Of a stretch of DNA of 64,000 nucleotides, positions 41,167-53,489 are shown in pieces. Both the position numbers and the translations under genes were made by a program. Below the pieces are notes generated by a model. That model did no database searches. It worked only from the letters and a program-made list of their open reading frames with translations, and had not been told where the DNA came from. How positions within the stretch are numbered: the first letter of the stretch is position 1; every line of letters starts with the position of its first letter. This stretch comes from Pieris napi (Eukaryota > Arthropoda > Insecta > Lepidoptera > Pieridae): positions 3,804,501-3,868,500 of the forward strand of contig NC_062250.1 of assembly GCF_905475465.1 (NCBI RefSeq), written 5' to 3'.

Positions 41167-41687
41167 GATTACGACTAATGACACGTAAGTACGCCATAGA
41201 TAAGTGCTATATACAAATTAATGTACGTAATTAAGTCCCGTAGATATCTTTTAAGATTTCTAAGACCCTGCTACATCTAAGATTTATTGATACATTTACT
41301 TTACTGTTAATTTACTAAAATAATAATTAATTCAATTACGGCTTGATCGCTAATAAGTTATCTTTTCTAGGCAACCCGAACAGTTCATTAAAGATACTCC
41401 ATATTTATTTTTTTCTAACAAACATAAATGTTTTTTTATTTTTTATTCAGTCATATGTAACGTTCACCTTAATAATTAACTACAGAACGAATTTAAGTGC
41501 TTCGTATTATCCCGAATCACTCATTCGTCACAACCAAGACAGCCAATTTGTCTACTAATGAACAGCAATCCACTGAGGGCAAACTCCAATTCTAGCGGTC
41601 TAGGTATTTTATGGCGACGATTAGCTAAACTTTGAACTAAACACACCAATAACTATCAAAAAAATTCATTCATTCATTAAAATAAAA
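41167..41687. other. no gene recognised
   Basis: AT-rich; a 71-codon frame at 41343 has no support. Confidence 0.5.
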
Positions 41688-41765
41688 AAATCAGTGGCGC
41701 AACCCCTTTAGGTCTGGGACTCAGATTTCTGAATCTGTTTCATGATTATTTTTAAATTTCCCTTT
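41688..41765 (-). mobile_element. SINE family A 3' fragment, inverted
   Basis: 'cagtggcgcaacccctttag' and 'gatttctgaatctgtttcat' are the inverted tail of SINE A. Confidence 0.65.
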
Positions 41766-42658
41766 GGCTTTAAGGAGAGTGTCTTCGAAGAGAGGAGTGC
41801 GACAAAGGGTGTTTTTTCCGCTAAAAGAGAATCGAAATATTATGTCGAACCCTGATTAATGAAATGGACGCAGGAGTAGTCATAAACATTCCATAAACAA
41901 ATGCAACATTTGTGAGTTAATAATAAATATATACATAGTATAAATTTGCGGTACAACACTTTATCGGTTTGATAATTTGTCTTTTTAAGAGAGATTTGTT
42001 ATTTTTGAGTCTAAACAATTTTTGGTGCCAAAGTTCGATTTAACTCAACGACTTAACAAGGATAAAACTCTAAATTAATATACAACATTAATTAAAAATA
42101 TACAATTAAAGTAGAATAATCCTAAGCTAAATTATTGTATTTTTATAATTGTGGGTTAATTAATTACAACCTACGTTAAGCCTTCGTATAAATATTGTTA
42201 CAGAATTTTTTAACTGCCGGATTAGGACATAGATTTATAAATCACATTCCCCTTTTGGAAAATAATACACGAATTTTTAAAAGTAAATGGGTTGAGTATA
42301 AATTCAATATAACTTTGACGTTTTAATACGAAACTTTATTGTATACCTAATACCTATGTCATTTCTTGTGCGTAATATATTAGTGCGTTTCTTACGGACA
42401 GTTGGTAATCAAGCCCGTGGAAGGCTGGTTTACCTTAGCTTACCACGGATAACAATATTAGGTATACGTATTACGTCAAATATGGAGGAGGCTTTTACCC
42501 TTATTCCATACAAATAATAAACCATACAAAAACTAGACCACTCATAAATAAAAATAAATAAAATAAAATAAACTAACTTAGTTTTTTTTATAACTCAACT
42601 AGTACTAATATTAAGGACCGTAAACTAATTGTTGTATGGATTAATAAAGATGTAATAA
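41766..42658. other. no gene recognised
   Basis: AT-rich, nothing identified. Confidence 0.5.
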
Positions 42659-42963
42659 TCTAATATATAAAATTCTCGTGTCGCGGTGTTTGTGGTTAAA
42701 CTCCTCCGAAACGGCTTGACCGATTCTCATGAAATTTTGTGTGCATATTGGGTATAACTGAATCGGACAACATCTATTTTTCATCCCCCTAAATGTTAAG
42801 GGTAGACCCCTAAATTTTTATTTTTAGATAATTTATTGTGTTTTTATATTTTATGATACAGCATTAAAAAATGCATACAACCTCTAACTTTCACTCCTCT
42901 ACGATCAACCCCTATTTTTTATTATAAATGACATGGCAAAACGACGTTTGCCCGGTCAGCTAG
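42659..42963 (+). mobile_element. non-autonomous Helitron, complete
   Basis: 5' tctaatatataaaattctcg, 3' cccggtcagCTAG|T. Very close to 26455-26775 ('gaaattttgtgtgcatattg' shared). Confidence 0.9.
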
Positions 42964-43189
42964 TAATAATAATAATTACGTAAAAACTTAGTGGTTAGAA
43001 AATTATTATTATTTGTATGACAATGTACAGAGCTTTGTATTCAGAACATAAAATAGTAAGGAACTTATGTCTTTTAATTACGATTTTCAATAAACTTATT
43101 CAAGGTATTTTTTTAATAAATTGCCTCTGAACAAAGATATTATTTAACATTACGATCTATCCAAACTTAAAACTAACCTAATTTAATGT

Positions 43190-43250
43190 GTCAAATAACA
43201 CTACTTACAGTCTCTATTAAGGGGAAGCCACTCTGTTCTTGTACACTATT
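43190..43250 (-). mobile_element. Jockey-like LINE 3' UTR scrap, inverted
   Basis: 'aataacactacttacagtct' and 'ctattaa' are the reverse complement of 22860-22900, the 3' UTR of the degenerate Jockey-like LINE. Confidence 0.65.
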
Positions 43251-43473
43251 TTTTTTAAGTTCTAGAGAGTATGAAAGTAAATCTATCCATATGTAATATA
43301 AATAATAAATATACTTTTATTTCGGTATTACCATTTATGTATGAATACGTGAAAAGAGCAATAATGGCACAGTGGCTGCAGCAATCCCTGGCAGTGCACC
43401 AATGGAATTTCTATGTGGGCATTTAACATGCACTCGAACGGTAAAGGAAAACATCGTAAGGAACTAGCTTGCC

Positions 43474-44358
43474 CAGTGACGTAACAATAGGGTGGCAGGG
43501 CTGGCAAAATTCCACGGGCGCCCGACCCAAGAGGGCCCTGAGAGATATTATATATGTTCTATGGACGAATACACAATTCAACGAAAAGCAAATTATTTAA
43601 CACATGCATCCTGCCAGTGCTGGCTTACGGGAGCGAAACATGGGCTTTAACAAAAAACGTAACAAATAAACTCTCCGTATGTCAACATGCCATGGAAAGG
43701 AGCATGACTGGGATCAAAAGAAAAGACAAAGTAAGGAGTAGTAACATCAGAGGAAAGACTAAGGTACAGGACATAACTTTGAAAATAAGAAGACAAAAGT
43801 GGAAATGGGCAGGCCACATGATCAGGGGAAAGGACAAATGGAGTAAAATAATCACACAATGGTACCCAAGAGATGGAAAGAGAAAGAGAGGTAGGGACCA
43901 CAAAAAAGGTGGGACGACGACATTATACAAGTCGCGGGAACAACATGGGGTAGAGTGGCCATAGAAAGGCCAGAATGGAGAAGGTTGGAGGAGGCCTTTG
44001 CCATCTGGCAAACGGACAAGCAAAAGTGGAAGAAAAGTACAATATACGAAAAATAAAGAAAAATACTGGCATGTCCGAATAGAGGCTATAATAATAATAA
44101 TAATAATAATAATGGACGAATGTGTCTCCAATATGCATTGGGCTAGCCTGGGGACTACAGACCATTCCCTCTCGCCTAAGACAGGAAGCCTATTGCCATT
44201 AGTGGGACATATACAACGTGTAATAAAGTACGCTGAAAATCTCAAAGTTTATTAAAATTAAACTGAGAAGGGACGATTTTTACTGATAGGGCCCCATCAA
44301 AAGAATTGCCACGAAAGAAGATTTGCCACGGGCCCCAGATGGTATAGCTACGTGACTG
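43474..44358. mobile_element. hAT-like non-autonomous element nested in SINE
   Basis: Ends CAGTGACGTAAC... / ...GCTACGTGACTG, matching the CAGTG-type hAT terminal pattern. The flanking 8-mers agcttgcc (43466-43473) and ggtttacc (44359-44366) are both close to the SINE consensus ggcttgcc, consistent with a diverged 8-bp duplication. Excluding the LINE inside it, the element is about 335 bp. No transposase is present. Confidence 0.68.
43571..44111 (+). pseudogene. RTE-like LINE 3' end nested in the hAT-like element
   Basis: The C-terminal part of an RTE-clade LINE polymerase. The open frame 43554-43964 shows LAYGSETWALTKN, MERSMTGIKRKDKVRS, WAGHMIRGKDKWSK and WYPRDGKRKRGR, the order seen in insect RTE ORF2 C-termini. 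A frame change near 43912 moves the remaining homology (ending with a WQTDKQK-like tail) to another frame. It ends in an (aat)n tail. Flanked by atggacgaat at 43561-43570 and 44112-44121, a 10-bp target duplication. 5'-truncated and frame-broken. Confidence 0.88.
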
Positions 44359-44505
44359 GGTTTACCTTAGACCCAAAAAAGCATGTGTCAGGCACAAGCT
44401 TATCACCTACTTGTCTATTAGATTGACAAATGATCATGAAACAGATACAAAAATCTGAGGCCCAGACCTAGAAAGGTTGTAGCGCCACTGAATTATTTTT
44501 TAATA

Positions 44506-44950
44506 TAATCGCGAGCGCGGCATCTTTTGGTTTTATTGTAGTAAAGATTTCAGTGAAGATGCAGACATGCAGACATATGTCTAAATTTTATACGGTCTAT
44601 ATAGAGGGTGTTATAAAAATTAAGCCTATTGAAGTCCTCACCCGATTACCGCGGGTGAAACGTTCGCAAACACTTCAGGGGGATACCAATTTGTACCTCT
44701 TGTCCTCTTTAACCGATAAAGGTCCTTAAATAATACACGATCCGTTTTATTTGAAATCATTTTCCTTGTATATATCCTTTGTACTTAGGTTTGACACAAA
44801 GCTTGTAACTTTGTGCTTACATTTGCCTAATTGCTTTTTTATAAGCGAAAAGGGTTTCTGCCGGGGTAGGGGGAGGGGGGGTATTTTTCATTGCTCTAGT
44901 AATAAATAACCACGATATCGTCTATGTACAATTACAGTTTAACTTTCATA
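44506..44950. other. no gene recognised
   Basis: Contains a short G-run (about 44869-44881). Nothing else identified. Confidence 0.5.
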
Positions 44951-45130
44951 ATTTATTTATTTATTTAGTAATCCTACAGATAACAAACAATTACACGAAA
45001 AATATAGCCAGAAATGGAATACATATTTAGCTACAAAAAGGTTCAAAATTTTCAAAAGGATACAAACTGTAAAAATTATACAAACATTTAACTAATAGAT
45101 ACATAATTTGTCTATGTTGTGTGATCGTGT
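44951..45130 (-). mobile_element. LINE 3' UTR fragment like the LINE in the provirus
   Basis: 'tttatttatttatttagtaatc' (overlapping words) followed by 'ctacagataacaaacaatta' parallels 9940-10030. It is an inverted, 5'-truncated tail. Confidence 0.6.
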
Positions 45131-45191
45131 AAAAGTGTGGGTAAGTACGTGTATTGTCTATACTTTCTTGTAGTATCTTAAAATTATATTA

Positions 45192-45250
45192 TCTAATATA
45201 TAAAATTCTCGTGTCACAATGTTCCATCCTATACTCCTCCGAAACGTTTA
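45192..45250 (+). mobile_element. Helitron 5' fragment
   Basis: tctaatatataaaattctcg followed by 'tgtcacaatgttcc' and 'actcctccgaaacg'. The 3' part is missing. Confidence 0.7.
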
Positions 45251-45689
45251 TTTACAATGTAAAACAACAAAGACCCGTCTTGGTAGTTAATTGGATCGAT
45301 TCCCGGCGAAACATTTATGCTACTGAAATACCTAATTTCAAGTTACCGTAAGCAGTTTAGCTCGTAGGAAGTTTATACAATGACCAGACACTATATTTTC
45401 CATAAATTATACAACATTTTAGTTGTTTTTTATGCTAAGTTCTTTGGTATTTGCTAAATAATCAAGTAATTCGACCGATAAAGTCTAAAATAACGTTGAA
45501 ATTTGTAATTTGTACAGTCACTTGTTCTAATTACATGTTAATTTCAATAATTTTATAATACATTCACTAATCTGTGTTATGTCAAGGCTAAAAATTTTAT
45601 ACACTTTCGCGGAAAATGATAATAGATTTGTGTTATCATTTTAACTTTATATTACTATTATTTTGTATACGAAATATGATTCAATAAAT
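45251..45689. other. no gene recognised
   Basis: AT-rich, nothing identified. Confidence 0.5.
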
Positions 45690-46095
45690 TGAAAATCATT
45701 TATTCATTTAGGTAACACAATATGGGGTATATTGTGTTACATGAACATTTAACAAACAAAAGTTGTATGAACATCAATAAAGAAATACATATTAAATGCT
45801 TCTAATTCTACAGTTCTCAAATCAAGAGCGTAGAACGGACGGAACTGGCAAAAAACTCTCCGCCACTCTTTTTAATCGCCAAGTTCTTTGTTTAAAAAAT
45901 GTGTGTAAGGAGCTGCAACCTTTACACCATGTTCAACGTGATCCACATAATTCCATCTTTAAGTAATTAATAGATTTAAAAAAAACAAAGATTTGTCCTC
46001 TATCAGCATTCAGCAGTAAGCATGCTGAAGTAGGAGCACGCACTTACATTCTCGTGGGAACAACACGCAAATACATATTCAAAATAACTAAAACA
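45690..46095 (-). mobile_element. LINE 3'-end fragment ('gtggcggagagttt' family), inverted
   Basis: Reverse complement aligns by eye with 31880-32400: 'tgcgtgttgttcccacgaga', 'ggagctgcaacc' (inverted), 'actctccgccactcttttta'. The tail carries 'aaaatcatttattcatttag'. Confidence 0.75.
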
Positions 46096-46114
46096 CATCA
46101 AAGTAATAAAAAAA

Positions 46115-46255
46115 CCAACGGCGCTACAACCCCTAGGCCTTGGCCTCAGATTTCTGTATCTGTTTCGTAATCATTTTTATTTTTTTTAAAGCAAGTGATC
46201 AGGCTTCTGTGCCTCACACACACACGCCATCGATTTTGGGTCTAAAGTCAAAGAA
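46115..46255 (-). mobile_element. SINE family A fragment, inverted
   Basis: 'ggcgctacaacccctagg', 'cagatttctgtatctgtttc' and 'gtgatcaggcttctgtgcct' in inverted SINE A order. The head is missing. Confidence 0.72.
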
Positions 46256-46994
46256 AATGACATTTTTGACGCAAAAAAATATTTTTTATAAAATAAGTTA
46301 GTGTTTTAATAATTTTAATTAATAATGAAGTATCACAGTATCATCACGCTAATTTAAATCTAAACAATGATTTCCCATACAAAACTACAATTAATAAAGG
46401 TATTATTAAACAAAACAGACCGCTGCAATAAGAATGCAATAAAACAAACACGACGCATCTTCAATAATTTATCGCCATGCCTTGAGGAATTTAATTTTTG
46501 CTGGCACGGTGGTATGTTAGCTCGGTATTGAGTCATCCAGGCTCGGAGAGGTGCCAAGAGAATTCAATGTATGCGCAAATTGTTATTTCACAAAATATCC
46601 CTAACATTTGCTAAGCAGACGTTAAGTGCACTCACGTTGCAATAACTTTATCTTGCCCACGTAGAGCTTTGAAATTGTTTTTCGTTACATGCGGGCGGAT
46701 TTAATGTTATTATGTTGTGGGTAAATATGCTAGTTACGTTTTGAAACTTTTGGGCGTATCTTGTAAATTGGGTTTTAACATCGCAATGTCTTTGTTTTCA
46801 TTATTACAAATAATCGTCAGTATATTTTAGCCCGCGTGAGGTTTTGCAGAAATTGCGTCACTCAGCAACATCATCGATACATCGGTCAGTTTTGTGATCG
46901 TTTGCTATCGCAGTTACACAGTAAGGGCTTAAGAAAGCGTAGATTGGACATTATATGTATTAAATTAAAAAGTAGTGTTAACTATTTGACAAGA
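46256..46994. other. no gene recognised
   Basis: A 65-codon minus frame (46360-46557) has no ATG at its start and no domain. Nothing else seen. Confidence 0.45.
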
Positions 46995-46997
46995 CAG

Positions 46998-47144
46998 CCT
47001 TGCGATTCTGTAAATCACTTTTCGAACTCTCACAGCGGTTACAGTGGCGGTCGCGCTCAAATCACTCGTGAAGAAGTCATTTTACGATTTGGCATTCAGT
47101 TACAGAATCGCATTACATACATTGTGAGTTACATAATCGCAAGG
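46998..47144. mobile_element. CAG-target MITE, diverged third copy
   Basis: TIRs ccttgcgattctgtaaatca / acataatcgcaagg, an internally shortened body with 'cactcgtgaagaagtcattt' (the family word with changes), and CAG on both sides (46995-46997 and 47145-47147). Older than the copy at 37416. Confidence 0.82.
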
Positions 47145-47369
47145 CAGGATTGAGTTACAATCCCTTTGTTATAACTATTTATATAATTTTTGTTGTCAGA
47201 GAATTTAATCACGTAACACAATATGCTTTATGTTAAGGTGTAATATAGCTATTGATATATCTGTCAATATATTCTTGAAGACTTGTTGTGTGTACAAAAA
47301 AATATAAACGATTTTTAAACAAATGGTGACTTTCACCAGTATAATACTCGAAACATACTATTTTAAGCG

Positions 47370-47760
47370 TACGACTAACTAGGCTCCAGAAGATAAACGA
47401 CTCCTTATATGGATTTCGTTTTTACATCAAACTCCCAAGCGAAATTAGAGAATTATCACTAAATAAATTCAAAGCTCTCGTTAAACGTTAATAAATCAAT
47501 AAAGTTTTTTATAAATTTGACGAATATTTAAATGATCCTAATCCTTGGGATTGATTTGCTCCAGTTCAAACAATTTGTATGACTCAAAACTTAGCGATTA
47601 AAAAGAGTGGCGGAAAGTTTCTTGCCAGTTCTTCCTGCCTACTCTACGTCCTTGAATTGCGAACTGTAAGTGTAAATTTAGAATTATTTTAACTTCTTTT
47701 TTGTCGTTCATAAGTGTACTTGTTTACCTATATGAATAGAGTTATTTTGACTTTGACTAT
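47370..47760 (+). mobile_element. LINE 3'-end fragment ('agagtggcggaaagttt' family)
   Basis: A second copy of the family at 27985-28310. It retains 'aaactcccaagcgaaattag', which translates as the KLPSEIR pattern of a LINE C-terminus, plus the 3' UTR. Confidence 0.8.
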
Positions 47761-48977
47761 CTTGTTTTAACATGGTAAAATAGGAGAATTCTGTCTGTTT
47801 ATATCTACAAAGATAAATCTAATATATCTTCCAAGTGTTTCAATTACAATGTGAATGTCCATTTAAATATACCCGCACCCTATCGCATGGGAAACTCTAT
47901 TCTTCATAACTTACTTTACCTTTGACAACGGGACAAACAAATTGCCGGAAATATTTGAATAAGAATGGTACATTTTCGGGTACACTAATGTGCGAGGCGG
48001 GACGAGGTATCCTTTAATATCTGTTTATTTTTTCCGAATTGTATGAACAAATAGCGCGCCCTCTATTGTTGGGGTGGGATATAAAAACGGAATAAATTCC
48101 GTGGATTGCTTTATAGCTTTATTTGGGTTTCCTTCAAATTACTTCCAGTTAGATGGACGATGTTTGCGCCGAAAATAACACTTATATTTTTATTTTCATT
48201 CCGCTTTAATCTTGACCGTTGAGGTTTGGATGGATTTTTTTGTTTACAAAACTTTGTTCGTTAGCTGTTAGTTTAGACATTTAGTTTTCGGAGAGTTGTT
48301 CACTAACAAAATGTTTTAGCCTACCCAAGCGTGTGGTTTCAGGGTCGTTTGTGGATTTCTATCTAAGAGGACTAGGTTTACGACCAGCAAGAAAATATCC
48401 GGGACCCGCTATGAGTGGTGAAAGGAAGTTCAAAATCCGGGAACCAAACATGATAACTTAGTCGCAGTCCTTTTATTAAACGACTAATAATAATCCATAA
48501 TATCATAATAAAATTGCATAATCCATCTATGCAATTTTATCTATAGGTACTAATATTACAAAAATATTTATTTTTAATCAAAAGTGTTTTAGGGTATTGA
48601 ACTCGAGAACAACATACATAATTAAAATGTTATTTTACTTATAAACCATCTATAAAATGAATCAGACAATTTATCACACATAATTATTCGAATTAGCAAA
48701 CTGTGTGAACACAAATCTTATTAGAGAATATGAAAATGAGTGTAGAGCAATAAACAATATTTGTCAAGCATTAAATTGCAGCCGGCTGTGCATTACTGGC
48801 CTAATGTACTCTGTTGTTATAAATCAAAATGTCAAATCTAATTTCGTCAAAACGAACAGTAATGCTACTGTTTTGTGAACTGGAGTTAACATTAAGATAA
48901 TTTTACCTGAGCTATAATCTTGTGAATTATTTAAGTTAAATAAAAAAATCTGATTTAATGATAATATGTTTATATAA
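47761..48977. other. no gene recognised
   Basis: No supported ORF or repeat. Confidence 0.5.
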
Positions 48978-49195
48978 GCTAATATAAAAAATTCTCGTGC
49001 CACAATGTTCGTACCCATACTTCTCCGAAACAGCTCGACTGATTCTTATGAAACTTTATTCGCATATTCAGTAAGTATGAGAATCGGCTACTATCTATCT
49101 GTCAAACCCTTAAGTAATTACAAAAAAAACCCCTAAGTAATAACAAAAAAAAAACCCCTAAGTAATTACAAAAAAAACCCCTAAGTAATAACATA
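48978..49195 (+). mobile_element. Helitron fragment with internal tandem repeat
   Basis: Starts ctaatataaaaaattctcgt and follows the Helitron body to 'aaacccttaagtaatt'. Then four ~25-bp units 'cccctaagtaat.acaaaaaa' are tandemly repeated (49108-49190). The 3' end is missing. Confidence 0.72.
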
Positions 49196-49202
49196 TATAA
49201 TT

Positions 49203-49368
49203 AAAATCCATGTAATCCGGATATGTCTTAGACCCAAAAAGTCGACGGCGTGTGTCAGGCATTGGAGGCTGATCACCTACTTGCCTATTAGATTTAATAA
49301 ATGATCATGAAACAGATTCAGAAATCTGAGGCCAAGAACTAAAGAGGTTATAGCGCCACTGGTTTATT
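49203..49368 (+). mobile_element. SINE family A, 5'-truncated
   Basis: From 'cttagacccaaaaagtcgac' to 'agcgccactggttt'. The tRNA-like head is missing. Confidence 0.8.
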
Positions 49369-49784
49369 TTAAATACAACTGAAAAGACACTTATATAAAA
49401 ATTGACCTGCCACATTAACTTATCATAACACTATCCTCTATAATAGCCTGTATACAATATCCCTTACATAAAGTACAATACGATAGCGCTCAATTCAAGC
49501 CTGGCCCTTAGAACAAAACGGCAACCGATAACAGGGTATAAAGGCCTTTTAGCACGTTTTCTTTCAATATTTCCCAATTTGATACGGTTTCGTGTCGCGG
49601 GAAGACAATGGAAAGTAATCGACAGTGACGGAGCATAGGATACGTGAAACAGTTGGACCATTGTCTAAAAAAATGCTTTGAATTTTAAATATGTTAGTCA
49701 AGTTCAGTGCAAGCAATTCTTAATCAAAGTGGTACGTTCGAATACTGATTGTACAGACATACCAATGATGCTAAAACCTTTTAG
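49369..49784. other. no gene recognised
   Basis: Nothing identified; a 65-codon minus frame at 49464 is unsupported. Confidence 0.5.
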
Positions 49785-50015
49785 GTCTAGATGTATTTAT
49801 GTGTGTGTTCGGTAATTATTTCTAATAGTCAAGTAGGTAATCAAGTTTCTCTGCCTTCACTGACAACTTTTTTGGGTCTAAAGCATGCCGGTTACCTTCA
49901 GCGTACGAGTGAGTGTTGAACGTACACAAATAAAGTCCTTTGTTACACAACCGGGGATCGAACCTACGACCCCAGGGACGAGAGTCGCACATTGAAACCA
50001 CTAAACCAACACTGA
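49785..50015 (-). mobile_element. SINE family A, inverted, with head
   Basis: Box B as gggatcgaacct, 'acgagagtcgcac', 'aaccactaaaccaacactg' on the right. The body is diverged. Confidence 0.8.
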
Positions 50016-50205
50016 TTATTCACCTATGATTCTCAAAATTAACACAAACCCAATGTGTCAGACACAGTAGACTGACAGTTGTTTTAAATATCAACGAAAT
50101 TCTCAATTCATCAATTTTTTGAAGCACAGTGGATGTGTAACATAAACACGACACGACATAACTGGAAGTAAATATAACTTTAAAATCAAAGCCTCCAATG
50201 TTCGT

Positions 50206-50318
50206 AAAAGGCCGGCAACGCACTCGCGTGCCTTTTGTCAAAGAAAAGCCGTGGTCGTGTATGACTTATCAGGTGAGCCTCCTGCCCGATTGCCCGTGTT
50301 CTATAAAAAAATAAAAAA
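50206..50318 (+). mobile_element. LINE 3' UTR fragment ('ggcaggaggctca' family, sense)
   Basis: 'aaaggccggcaacgcactcg' then 'caggtgagcctcctgcccga' and an A-rich 'aaaataaaaaataaaaat' tail. Confidence 0.82.
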
Positions 50319-50835
50319 TAAAAATACAATATACTCAAACGTTTATTTGTCATTCCAACTGCCTAAAGTTGAATTTGGAGGGTTTTTCGTTAAAATAAAA
50401 GAGCACAGCGAAGATATGGCGCCTACGTGACCGCCGTGTGCAAGGAATTCCTACAATGGCGAATTGGAAAAAGCTTTTATAATCCAACTCGTGACACACA
50501 TGCACGATGTAGCCCTGCAGATCGCGGATAATTCAATTTTTTTCGATAATTTATTTTATTAACGTTAGGGGCCTTCCGTTCGACGGTAGATCGCCGTACA
50601 ATGTAATTGTTCCGGCCGATGTATTTTGTCTGAGTGACCCTAATATGCTTAAGGAAAACTTTTATTCGCAATTCATGTAACGTGGAAGAATTGTTCAGTT
50701 GCTATTATAATCATATACAGTTTATATAACCTTTTGTTGTAACATCACTATTTAGTATGTTATTAGTATGAAGACCCCTAGTGATTGTCTATGATTTTTG
50801 AGGTGGGACTCGCCTGAGACATCTACATTATTATA
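50319..50835. other. no gene recognised
   Basis: Nothing identified; a 64-codon minus frame at 50477 is unsupported. Confidence 0.5.
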
Positions 50836-51178
50836 TCTAATATATAAAATTCTTGTTTCACAATGTTCGTTCCCATACTACCCCGAAACGGCTCGACCGA
50901 TTCTTATGAAATTTTTAATCATATTCAATAAGTCTGAGAATCGGCTACTATCTATCTTTCAAACCCCTAAGTGATTAGGGGTGTCCACCCCAAGTTCTTA
51001 TTTTTATTTTTTAGAATTTTTTTTTATGATACAGCATACAAAAATACATACAACCCCTTTTTCACTTTCTACGATCAACCCCTATTTTTATTATTGTAAA
51101 TAGTTATTTTTATTGAACTACAAAAATAATTCCTAGAAATAATGTATATGGCAAAACAACGTTTGCCGGGTCAGCTAG
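50836..51178 (+). mobile_element. non-autonomous Helitron, complete
   Basis: 5' tctaatatataaaattcttg, 3' gccgggtcagCTAG|T. The body matches 678-1037 and 26455-26775. Confidence 0.9.
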
Positions 51179-51287
51179 TTATATTATATTATTTTATTTA
51201 AAAATGCGACATTATATACTCGTAAGTCGTAAGTAGCTAATACATACGTTAGTTCTGAGACGTGTGTTCATTGGTTATAAATAAAAG

Positions 51288-51530
51288 AACCAGTGGCGCT
51301 AGGACCTTTTAGGCCAGGGATTTCTTTATATGTTTTGTGATGACATATTTTTTCTAATAGGCAATTAGGTGATCAGCTTTCTTTCCCGACACAGGGCGAT
51401 GTAAGACATACCGGTTCCCTCGCGGTTTTATTTTAGAGTGTAGAACCATAGAAAGTCCAGTGGTGCACAGCCGAGATTGAACCTACGACCTCAGGCCTGA
51501 GTCATACGCAGTTATAACTAGACAAACACT
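51288..51530 (-). mobile_element. SINE family A, inverted
   Basis: Inverted tail 'ccagtggcgctaggac' on the left, 'agtccagtggtgcacagcc', a box B-like 'gattgaacctacgacctcag' and a decayed head on the right. Confidence 0.78.
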
Positions 51531-52317
51531 ACTTATAGTTAAAATAAGATACAAATATATATATATATATAGTGGCGTGGGTGTGAATATAACTTTTCTT
51601 TATGTAATAATTTATTATATATAGGTACGTTCGTTATCGACCATCGACGAATAATTATTCCTTGTCTGGAAATTGAACCCAAACGGTTACACCTCTACGT
51701 CCGTCCCCCTGCTCTATAAAAAAAAAAACACTCCATTTGAAATTCGAATATAATCTCAGTTTAATCAATAAACATGCCTCATTCATTCAAGCATAGGATA
51801 TACTTTTTGTGAGGTTTCGCATTCCACACATAATCCAGGGATAAAAATGGGAAATATTTGTGGGGATGTGGAGGAATTCATAATACGGCTTCCCTCTTTG
51901 TACCGAAAACATTTACGACATTATTACCCGCCTCGCCTACGATAAACAATTGCTATTCCGCGTTTTACATAATCCATCCTAATTGAATATGAATACCTCA
52001 AGAGCCACATACAGTATTTTTATCTTAAGAACTGACACTGAAATCATCTATATAAAACATTTCGATTTTATAAATAAATAAATAAAAAAAAATAAAAAAG
52101 CCTTTTTATTTCTTGCAAAAGAACAGAGTAAACTTAATACTTAATTCGATTTTATATTGACACAAAAATGTGTTTTCAAATTATATATAGGAGTTTTGTT
52201 ACACGATTTAAATGTATTCATTTTATTGCGACGCTTTCTTTGGAGCTTATGATTGATTACTCTTATAATAAATGCTTACAAAATGTTCCAATCATATCTT
52301 TTCCTTACTATGGGTAA
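51531..52317. other. no gene; AT microsatellite
   Basis: Includes an (at)n run at about 51556-51572. No gene recognised. Confidence 0.5.
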
Positions 52318-52584
52318 ATAGTAATCAAGCCCTACTACCATTTAGGTCTGGCCCTCAGATTTGTCAATGTAATTGGCAAGTAGGTGATCAGCCTTCTGTG
52401 CCTGACACACGCCGTCGACTTTTGAGGTCTAAGGCAAGTCGGTTTCCTCACGATGTTTTCCTTCACCGTTCGAGCGAATGGTAAATGCATACATAGAAAG
52501 ATAGTGTATTGGTGCACAGCCAGGGGTCGAACCTACGACGTCAGGTATGAGAATCGTACGCAGAAGCCACTAGGCCAACACTGC
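52318..52584 (-). mobile_element. SINE family A, near full length, inverted
   Basis: 'gtgatcagccttctgtgcct', 'gccgtcgacttttgaggtct', 'ttggtgcacagccaggg', box B 'gtcgaacctacgac', head 'gaagccactaggccaacact'. Confidence 0.88.
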
Positions 52585-53169
52585 TATCCCTTACTTGGGT
52601 AAACATTAAAAGAATCCTTAGTAAGTAGCCATTAGGACTTGTAAATGAGATTCTTAAAATGACTTAAAGTTTTTAGTTTTAGTTCTTATATGTGTCGTTC
52701 AACACAGTATGAAAAATATAAGAATTAAAAAATCTTGTAAAATTAAAGGGCATTAATAATTTCCTTTACTTATTGTGTTTTTATATATTTTTTTGTTTAA
52801 AGTACAGGTTCAACACCCCAAAAAATGTGTGTAGAGGATAGTCCACAAGGATTAGGAAACTATCCTTTAAGATAAAAAGAAGAAATGTTAAATAAACACT
52901 TTATTTCTCTAAAGGTATAATAAAACTGTAAATTCTGATGACATGGAACTGTCGATCTTAATTAGGTTTTCTATTGGAATGATAAATGTGAATTGCAGCT
53001 GCTAATAGGTGTTCAAAGTATTCGATTTCCACATAATATTATGAACATTCTACACAACTGAACTTAATTAACTCTTGGATGTAAGAAATTGTCTCATTTT
53101 TACAGAGAACAAATATGCATTTTATTTAAATCTATTAAAATTTCTTACATTTATTGATGATCAAAAAAT
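52585..53169. other. no gene recognised
   Basis: AT-rich, nothing identified. Confidence 0.5.
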
Positions 53170-53484
53170 ATATTAATTTATATATGTAATCCTACTGTAC
53201 GTGTGTTTGTCAATGAAATCCTCTTAAACTTGACCTATTTGAATTATTATTTTATATGCGTTTGGGTGGCGCCTTGGATGGTTTAGATTCACAAATCAGC
53301 CCGGCAGATGGCGCTGCAGTCAGTATCTAGGTTATTTATCTATACAGAAAATAAACAGCTGGTAAACTGTCCTAAACTGCTGGACGGATTTTGATGAAAT
53401 TTTTTGTGTGAACACACAAAAAACATTATTATTATTATTTTTTAAATGTAAGAGTACAGAACAACGTTTGCCGGATCCGCTGGT
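53170..53484 (+). mobile_element. Helitron-like element ('cagatggcgctgcagtca' family)
   Basis: 'tatgtaatcctactgtacgt' start, 'gattcacaaatcagcccggc' and 'agatggcgctgcag' inside, end 'cgtttgccggatccgctgg' (a CTGGT terminus rather than CTAGT). Confidence 0.72.
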
Positions 53485-53489
53485 TGATA

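Larger units (their letters stand above)
43363..44505 (+). mobile_element. SINE family A split by a hAT-like element
   Basis: The SINE head and body ('gtgcaccaatggaatttcta', 'ggaactagcttgcc') stop at 43473 and resume at 44359 ('ggtttaccttagacccaaaa', 'cacctacttgtctattag', 'tgtagcgccactgaatt'). The intervening 885 bp are a nested element. Confidence 0.82.

Noticed and set aside
43682..44245. 187-codon minus-strand ORF with poly-Ile
   Set aside because: Antisense of the RTE LINE and its (aat)n tail.
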